A stretch of 64,000 nt of DNA from NCBI GenBank assembly GCA_049324575.1, contig JBMONI010000016.1, positions 124,001 through 188,000 of the forward strand. Direction: 5' to 3'. Positions 59,712 to 64,000 of the stretch are shown here, in pieces. Position 1 is the stretch's first letter; every line of letters starts with the position of its first letter. This DNA is from JBMONI01 sp049324575. Its GTDB lineage: Bacteria > Omnitrophota > Omnitrophia > Omnitrophales > Aquincolibacteriaceae. The notes under the pieces were generated by a model, which saw only the letters and a program-made list of their open reading frames with translations, ran no database searches and was not told the origin of the DNA. A program made the position numbers and the translations under genes.

Positions 59712-59717
59712 TAGAAT
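59712..59717 (+). promoter_or_regulatory. -10-like element TAGAAT before dus
   Basis: TAGAAT ends five bases before the ATG at 59723, and no Shine-Dalgarno or clear -35 is present. It suggests a leaderless transcript. Confidence 0.4.
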
Positions 59718-59722
59718 ACGGC

Positions 59723-60691
59723 ATGCTCAAACTCAAAAAGCTGGTTTTGAAGACGCCGGTCATTCAGTCCCCCATGGCCGGGTTCACGGACCTGGCCTTC
59801 CGCCTTATCGCGCGCGAGTTCGGAATGGAACTGGCCTTCATCGAAATGATCTCGGCCCATGCCCTCGTGCGCAAGAACCGGAAAACCTTCGGGCTTTTGA
59901 AGACGGATCCCTCCGACCGGCCGCTTGGGGCCCAGCTTGTCGGCGCGGACCCCGGCGCCATGGCCGAAGCCGCTGCGCTACTCGAAGCGCGGGGCTTCGA
60001 TGTCCTTGATCTCAATCTCGGATGCCCGGTGCCCAAGATCGTCGCTCCCGGAGGCGGCTCGGCGCTGCTCCTCGATCCCGGAAAAGCGAGGAGGATCTTC
60101 CGCTCGGTCGCCGATGCGGTAAAAAAGATCCCGGTCACCGTCAAGATGCGCAAAGGCTTCAAGGACCCTTCGGGACGCGAGGCGGTCCGCATGGCGAAGA
60201 TCGCGGAAGAAGAAGGTCTCGCCGCCGTCGCGGTCCACGGGCGCACGCGCACGCAGGGCTATCAGGGAAAGGCGGACTGGGTCTCGATCCGGCTCGTGAA
60301 GGAAGCGGTTTCGATCCCCGTGATCGGTAACGGCGATATCGCTTGCGGGGACGATGCGCGGCGGATGATGCAGGAAACGGGATGCGATGCGGTCATGATC
60401 GGAAGAGGTTCGCTCGGCAATCCCTGGATCTTCCGCTCTGTCCGAAATGCGCTTCAGGGTCAAAACGAGGGACCGTCCGTTCCGCTCGAAGAGCGCCGGC
60501 GGACGGCGCTTGCGCATTTTGAGCTCGCCGTGAAATTCGAAGGAGAGTCCGCCGTGATGAAATTCCGGAAAACGGCGTGCTGGTATTTCAAAAAAGTGCC
60601 GGGGGTCGCCCGTTTCCGCGCCAGGATCAATCTCGCCAAGTCTCCCGACGAAGTCCGCTGTTGGGTCCAGTCCTTCGACGCCACTCCCTAA
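59723..60691 (+). CDS. dus: tRNA-dihydrouridine synthase
   Basis: 322 aa. PVIQSPMAGFTDLAFR (FMN site), LNLGCPVPKIV with the catalytic cysteine, KMRKGFKDPSGREAVRMAK, VHGRTRTQGYQGKADW and GRGSLGNPWIFR are Dus signatures, closest to the DusB-like branch. It reduces specific uridines in tRNA. The start at 59723 is preferred over a TTG at 59708 that lies before the -10-like box. Confidence 0.94.
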   Translation: MLKLKKLVLKTPVIQSPMAGFTDLAFRLIAREFGMELAFIEMISAHALVRKNRKTFGLLKTDPSDRPLGAQLVGADPGAMAEAAALLEARGFDVLDLNLGCPVPKIVAPGGGSALLLDPGKARRIFRSVADAVKKIPVTVKMRKGFKDPSGREAVRMAKIAEEEGLAAVAVHGRTRTQGYQGKADWVSIRLVKEAVSIPVIGNGDIACGDDARRMMQETGCDAVMIGRGSLGNPWIFRSVRNALQGQNEGPSVPLEERRRTALAHFELAVKFEGESAVMKFRKTACWYFKKVPGVARFRARINLAKSPDEVRCWVQSFDATP

Positions 60692-60789
60692 CCTATTTCA
60701 AACCCCGGAGGTTTGATCAAGGTGCCTTCGGTGTGCCGTTTTGGCGCAGCTCCTTCGACCTAATCACACCTCCGGGGTGGGATTAGGTT
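60691..60789. repeat. Inverted-repeat element with two palindromic arms after dus
   Basis: Left arm begins AACCTATTTCAAACCCCGG and right arm, read on the minus strand, begins AACCTAATCCCACCCCGG, so the arms are inverted about a core of roughly 30 bases. Each arm is itself palindromic; the left holds TCAAACCCCGGAGGTTTGA (60698-60716). It fills the gap between the convergent dus and maf genes. Confidence 0.65.
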
Positions 60790-61397
60790 CTGTGCTGCCG
60801 AAGCATACGCCGCAGAAGTTCGCGCGGAAGTCCGACCACGTTCGAATAAGAGCCCTCGATCCTGCGCACGATCCGTGGCCCCATCTGAATGGCATAAGCG
60901 CCGGCTTTATCGAGATGCGGGACCTGGGCAAGATAATCGTGGATCGCCGCCGGCGAAAGTCTTCGGAAATGAACGCGCGTCCTTTCGCTGGCCTCGAAGA
61001 TCCGGTCTTCTTTCCGGTCCCAAAGCGCAAGGCCGGTCCAGACCTCATGGACCTTCCCGGAAAGAAAAGCCAGCATCCGTTTTGCCTCCGCCCAAGACCG
61101 CGGTTTCCCGAGCATGCGTCCCCGGCAAAAAACGATCGTATCGGCCCCGAGCACCCACCGGGCCGCGCGCGCCCGCACGCAGGCATGAAGGGCCTTCGCC
61201 TTCGCGTGGATCCTCACGATCTCCTCCGGCCTCCGTCCGGGAAGCGGCCGCTCCCGGTAACGGGAAGGCACGACGCGAAAACGCATCTTCATTTCACGGA
61301 GGATCTCTTTGCGCCGCTCCGACCGGGAAGCGAGATGAAGCAGAAATGCGGCGGACCGTTTTGGGGGAACGCGCCGGAGACGGCCGGAAGGGCTCAT
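60783..61397 (-). CDS. maf: Maf-family nucleotide pyrophosphatase
   Basis: 204 aa. LASRSERRKEIL, GADTIVFCRG, KVHEVWTGLAL, DKAGAYAIQMGPRIV and GSYSNVVGLPRELL are the Maf signature blocks. It hydrolyses non-canonical nucleoside triphosphates. ATG at 61397 overlaps the upstream gene's stop (ATGA) and is preferred to the ORF start at 61421. Confidence 0.92.
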   Translation of the reverse strand: MSPSGRLRRVPPKRSAAFLLHLASRSERRKEILREMKMRFRVVPSRYRERPLPGRRPEEIVRIHAKAKALHACVRARAARWVLGADTIVFCRGRMLGKPRSWAEAKRMLAFLSGKVHEVWTGLALWDRKEDRIFEASERTRVHFRRLSPAAIHDYLAQVPHLDKAGAYAIQMGPRIVRRIEGSYSNVVGLPRELLRRMLRQHRT

Positions 61398-62314
61398 ATC
61401 TTTTTTTTGCATTCGGGACATTCAATCGAAAGTTCGAGGACCGGGGCTTTGCAATGAGGACACCGGCGGAACCCTTCGGCAAGGGGTTTGTTCTTTTCCC
61501 GAAAATAAAAAAAGATCTCGAGCCCCATGGTCGGCACCGCGGTCAGGAGGAGAAAAACAGGGACCACGACGATGCGCGGAAGCCCCCAAGGAAGGCCGAA
61601 CGCAAGGTCCGAGATCCAAAGTCCGTAAGCGACCCAGACGAAAAGATAGACCATCGCCAAGGCCCCGGGAAAGGAAGGCGACCATTCGACCCCGCGGATC
61701 TGCGCCAGCACAAGGAAAATACCGCCCCCCACGATCATAATGACAAGGATCAGGTTCATTAGGAAATCTTCGCGCTTCGGGTCCATCAAATAAGCGAAGA
61801 ACTCCGGGAAAGGGGCCTGGACGTGGATCTCTCGCTCCCGGCCTTTGAAGCTGATCCCGCGGGAAACGAGCAAATGATAGACCGCCCGGCGCAGCGTATG
61901 GAAATCCGCCCACTTCAAAAAACTTTCATCAAAAGGCGTGTAGCGCCTGCTCTGGATGAGGTATTGTTCGAAAAGCGCGTTCGCGGCCGCAAGGTCCCCG
62001 GAAGCGTTCTTCAAGATCGCTTGCAGCAGGAGCGCAAAACTGTTGTGATCGTAAAGCGCTTTCGCTTCTTCCAGCGCCTTCCAAGCTTCTCCTTCGGCCC
62101 CTTTTTGCGCCATGAACCGCGCCCCGGCCGCCGTCCGTTCGAGCGAATCGTTCAACTTGGCGAGTTTGAGCGGCCTTTTTTCGGAGAGTTTCTGAAGCCG
62201 TATCGCCGCCTTGGTGATGATCTCACTGAAGATCTTTTCATGGTCCGGAGGTGCTTCGCCGATCTGGATATCGGCCGCGGCGACAAGCAAGCTGACGAAA
62301 AGGAGCGGAAGCAT
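61394..62314 (-). CDS. Exported/membrane protein with C-terminal zinc ribbon
   Basis: 306 aa. Signal-like start (MLPLLFVSLLVAAADIQIG), then a helical, TPR-like segment about 25-150 (KALEEAKALYDHNSFALLLQA). Three or four membrane helices (about 185-280, LILVIMIVGGGIFLVLA, AMVYLFVWVAYGLWISD) follow, and a C-terminal zinc ribbon (CPHCKAPVLELSIECPECK). No family is recognised. TAAAAT is six bases before the ATG and no Shine-Dalgarno is seen, so it may be leaderless. Confidence 0.7.
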   Translation of the reverse strand: MLPLLFVSLLVAAADIQIGEAPPDHEKIFSEIITKAAIRLQKLSEKRPLKLAKLNDSLERTAAGARFMAQKGAEGEAWKALEEAKALYDHNSFALLLQAILKNASGDLAAANALFEQYLIQSRRYTPFDESFLKWADFHTLRRAVYHLLVSRGISFKGREREIHVQAPFPEFFAYLMDPKREDFLMNLILVIMIVGGGIFLVLAQIRGVEWSPSFPGALAMVYLFVWVAYGLWISDLAFGLPWGLPRIVVVPVFLLLTAVPTMGLEIFFYFREKNKPLAEGFRRCPHCKAPVLELSIECPECKKKI

Positions 62315-62399
62315 GACGGTATTTTACCGGATTTGACGATCGCTGGCCATTTTTCTTGGACCCGCGGTAGCCCGAACCGAGGTCAGCCGGTCCGAAACC

Positions 62400-62891
62400 C
62401 TACGCGGACGGTCCCGATTCCAGCAGTTCCTTGACCCGCGCGACCAGTTCATTAACGTTGATGGGTTTGACGAAAAAACCCTGGATGTCCCAGGGATGAA
62501 AATACCGCTCCATCTGCTTTTTTTCCGAAACAACGATCACGGGCAAACGACGGACGGCTTCGCGTTCATCCGCCCTCAATTTTTCCATGAAATCCTTGCC
62601 GTTCAGGACCGGCATTTCCACATCAACGACCAAAAGCTCCGGCGCCTCATAAGCGATCTTTTCATACCCCTTGCGCCCGTCGTAAGCGGTCGCGACCTCA
62701 AAGTGCAGCGTCGCCTCCAGCTTCTGTTTCAAACCCGTGGAAAAGGCCATATCGTCATCGACCACGAGGATCTTGTATCGTTTGGGCGGCGGCTCTTTTT
62801 TGATCAGATCACGGCACCGATGGCACAAAAGTTCTCCGGGCTCGTCGGTCAGATTGTCGCATCCGATACATTTGCGGGTCTTGATAGACAT
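62400..62891 (-). CDS. Response regulator with N-terminal zinc-ribbon-like motif
   Basis: 163 aa. The first 27 residues contain CIGCDNLTDEPGELLCHRC, two C-x2-C pairs that can bind zinc. A receiver follows (KILVVDDDMAF, acceptor Asp in LLVVDVEMPVLNGKD, VVSEKKQMERYF, KPINVNELV). No output domain is present. Such a zinc ribbon on a receiver is unusual and may dock to a partner. Confidence 0.85.
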   Translation of the reverse strand: MSIKTRKCIGCDNLTDEPGELLCHRCRDLIKKEPPPKRYKILVVDDDMAFSTGLKQKLEATLHFEVATAYDGRKGYEKIAYEAPELLVVDVEMPVLNGKDFMEKLRADEREAVRRLPVIVVSEKKQMERYFHPWDIQGFFVKPINVNELVARVKELLESGPSA

Positions 62892-62998
62892 GGGCCTCTC
62901 CCCAGGCTGATATCCGGTTTTTCGGCAGAGAAGCCGAAGCGCTTGAGGAGAAAAGACTTAGGGAAGGGAGCCCCGAACAGGGACGGAACGCCGGCCCC

Positions 62999-63030
62999 GC
63001 AGGGCAGGCTTAAACCCACCCCACAGGTTT
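62999..63030. repeat. Degenerate AGGGCAGG-type palindrome
   Basis: AGGGCAGGCTTAAACCCACC is a decayed relative of the 3695-3720 and 53684-53705 palindromes, with the TTAA centre kept. It sits in a 204-base gap (62892-63095) where I see no gene. Confidence 0.4.
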
Positions 63031-63095
63031 TTTCGGGCAACTAAGGAAAAAATGTTTTTAGGGAGGGGCAAACAGACGGAGGATCGCCGAAAAGC

Positions 63096-63512
63096 TCAGG
63101 GTTTTTTGCGTTCCATCGTATAGACGAACAACCGATCGCCTTTGGCTTCGCTCTTCGGTTTCAAAAGCCCCTGAGCGACCTTGTGGGTCCAGATCGAAGC
63201 CGGTCCCCCTTCGATGCGGATATTTTTTTCCACCCGTCCGCCGTCGAGCCACTTCTCGACGATAAAAACTCCCCACCGGATGAACAGGGGGTGATGCTCG
63301 CGCAGGATCTTCTTTTCGGCCGCCGCGAGGTCCTGGCTCCAGCGGACATGGAAATATTCCTCGACGAACTCGTCGGCAAAGGAAACACGAAGATATTCGA
63401 CAAGGTCTCCGGGACCGTTGATCTGGAAATTGATGGCGAAAGCCGCGTCGTCGACCGAATCCTCGACAAAATCGGTGATTTCGATTTCGATGAAGTCGAA
63501 GCGGCTCTCCAT
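63096..63512 (-). CDS. Hypothetical protein (138 aa)
   Basis: Begins MESRFDFIEIEITDFVEDSVDD, with an acidic N-terminus, a mixed alpha/beta middle (FADEFVEEYFHVRWSQDL, FIRWGVFIVEKWLDGG) and a basic C-terminus (YTMERKKP). No signal peptide or membrane helix, and no family recognised. TATAAT (63522-63527, minus) ends nine bases before the ATG, without a Shine-Dalgarno. Confidence 0.65.
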   Translation of the reverse strand: MESRFDFIEIEITDFVEDSVDDAAFAINFQINGPGDLVEYLRVSFADEFVEEYFHVRWSQDLAAAEKKILREHHPLFIRWGVFIVEKWLDGGRVEKNIRIEGGPASIWTHKVAQGLLKPKSEAKGDRLFVYTMERKKP

Positions 63513-63664
63513 AGCAGGTCCATTATAGCAAGAGCGGCGCGAATACCGAAACGCGAAATAAGGCCGGAAAAGGGCCGTATCAGGCGCCAGGGAAAAGAGA
63601 GCGGGATCTAAAAAAAAGAATGAAAGGCCGGACGATCCGAGGGACCACGCGCGGATCGCTGGTT

Positions 63665-64000
63665 TTATTTGAAGAGCGTTTTCGCGGCTTTCGCAATGTG
63701 CGGAGCTGAAAGTCCGTAAGCGCTCAAAAGTTCGTCCGGAAGCCCTGATTCGGCGTAGGTATCCTGGACCGCGACAAAAGCCATGGGAACAGGCGCTTTG
63801 CGGGCAAGCAAAGCCGAAACCGCGCTGCCCAGCCCTCCCCAGATCTGATGCTCTTCAGCCACCACGATGCGGCCCGTTTTTTTCGCGGCATCCACCAGAA
63901 GCGCCTCATCGAGCGGTTTGATCGTATGGATCTCGATCACGGAAGCCTGGATTCCTTCTTGGGCCAAGGCCTCCGCCGCCTGCAAGGCCTCAAAAACAAG
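63665..64000 (-). CDS. Transketolase C-terminal half (partial)
   Basis: The frame continues upstream off the right edge (LVFEALQAAEAL...). VIEIHTIKPLDEALL, TGRIVVAEEHQIWGGLGSAVSALL and a C-terminal VQDTYAESGLPDELLSAYG with a closing IAKAAK are typical of the transketolase C-terminal domain of the small (split) subunit or of DXS-like proteins. Only the last 110 residues are visible, so the enzyme cannot be named exactly. Confidence 0.82.
   Translation of the reverse strand, partial: LVFEALQAAEALAQEGIQASVIEIHTIKPLDEALLVDAAKKTGRIVVAEEHQIWGGLGSAVSALLARKAPVPMAFVAVQDTYAESGLPDELLSAYGLSAPHIAKAAKTLFK

Overview
The window looks like chromosomal DNA from a GC-rich, probably uncultured anaerobic bacterium. 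The mix suggests Candidatus Omnitrophota or a neighbouring phylum: a very large secreted protein interrupted by several kinds of genomic repeat, a trimeric [FeFe]-hydrogenase with its maturases, an ETF/ETF dehydrogenase pair, a partial complex I operon and many stand-alone receiver proteins. That assignment is an inference from gene content. I saw no rRNA, tRNA, CRISPR array, transposase or prophage.

Layout. 1-4573 (minus): an exported giant protein, split by an apparent frameshift near 1990 and running off the left edge. 4574-7602: a candidate structured RNA, a LytS-like kinase, a LytTR regulator and a small gene. 7709-9616: an exported protein of unknown function. 9819-15447 (minus): hydE, hydF, aspartase, a TM1266-like ACT protein and hydG, followed upstream by a GAF histidine kinase and a D-lactate dehydrogenase. 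18071-27189 (plus): hydC, a hydB-GltD fusion and hydA, then a fused EtfBA and an EtfD with FixX domain. 27296-38770 (minus): a class II aldolase, two paralogous regulators, a degenerate nuclease, nuoI, peroxiredoxin/PerR, a DsbD-thioredoxin protein, a DUF255 protein and an ACT-domain GlnE. 38833-46665 (minus): nuoH to nuoA and a TPR gene. 46824-48065: a DEAD-box helicase. 48141-53067 (plus): a compact operon of DUF134, DUF5320, two NifX-like proteins, a methyltransferase, two ferredoxin-MinD ATPases, a C_GCAxxG-like protein and a metallo-beta-lactamase-fold protein. It resembles the orange protein (ORP) loci of sulfate reducers. 53119-64000: mostly housekeeping genes (folA, thyA, YccA, rfbC, DJ-1, NUDIX, cysQ, dinB, dus, maf), two more receivers and a truncated transketolase C-terminal half.

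How it works together. The central theme is redox chemistry around H2. HydCBA should exchange electrons among NAD(P)H, ferredoxin and protons. HydE/F/G build its H-cluster, and aspartase may supply ammonium. ETF and the EtfD-like protein offer a route to quinone, and complex I subunits occupy the same arc. Peroxiredoxin, PerR and DsbD/thioredoxin proteins would protect these oxygen-sensitive enzymes. The best candidate for an undescribed system is the DUF134-led ORP-like operon, which has a textbook -35/-10 promoter with a 20-bp near-palindrome on its -10.

Several genes have a -10-like hexamer only 5 to 9 bases before their start codon and no Shine-Dalgarno, which suggests leaderless mRNAs. 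Others (HydG, ACT protein, YccA, DUF5320) have strong Shine-Dalgarno sequences, so both modes seem to coexist.
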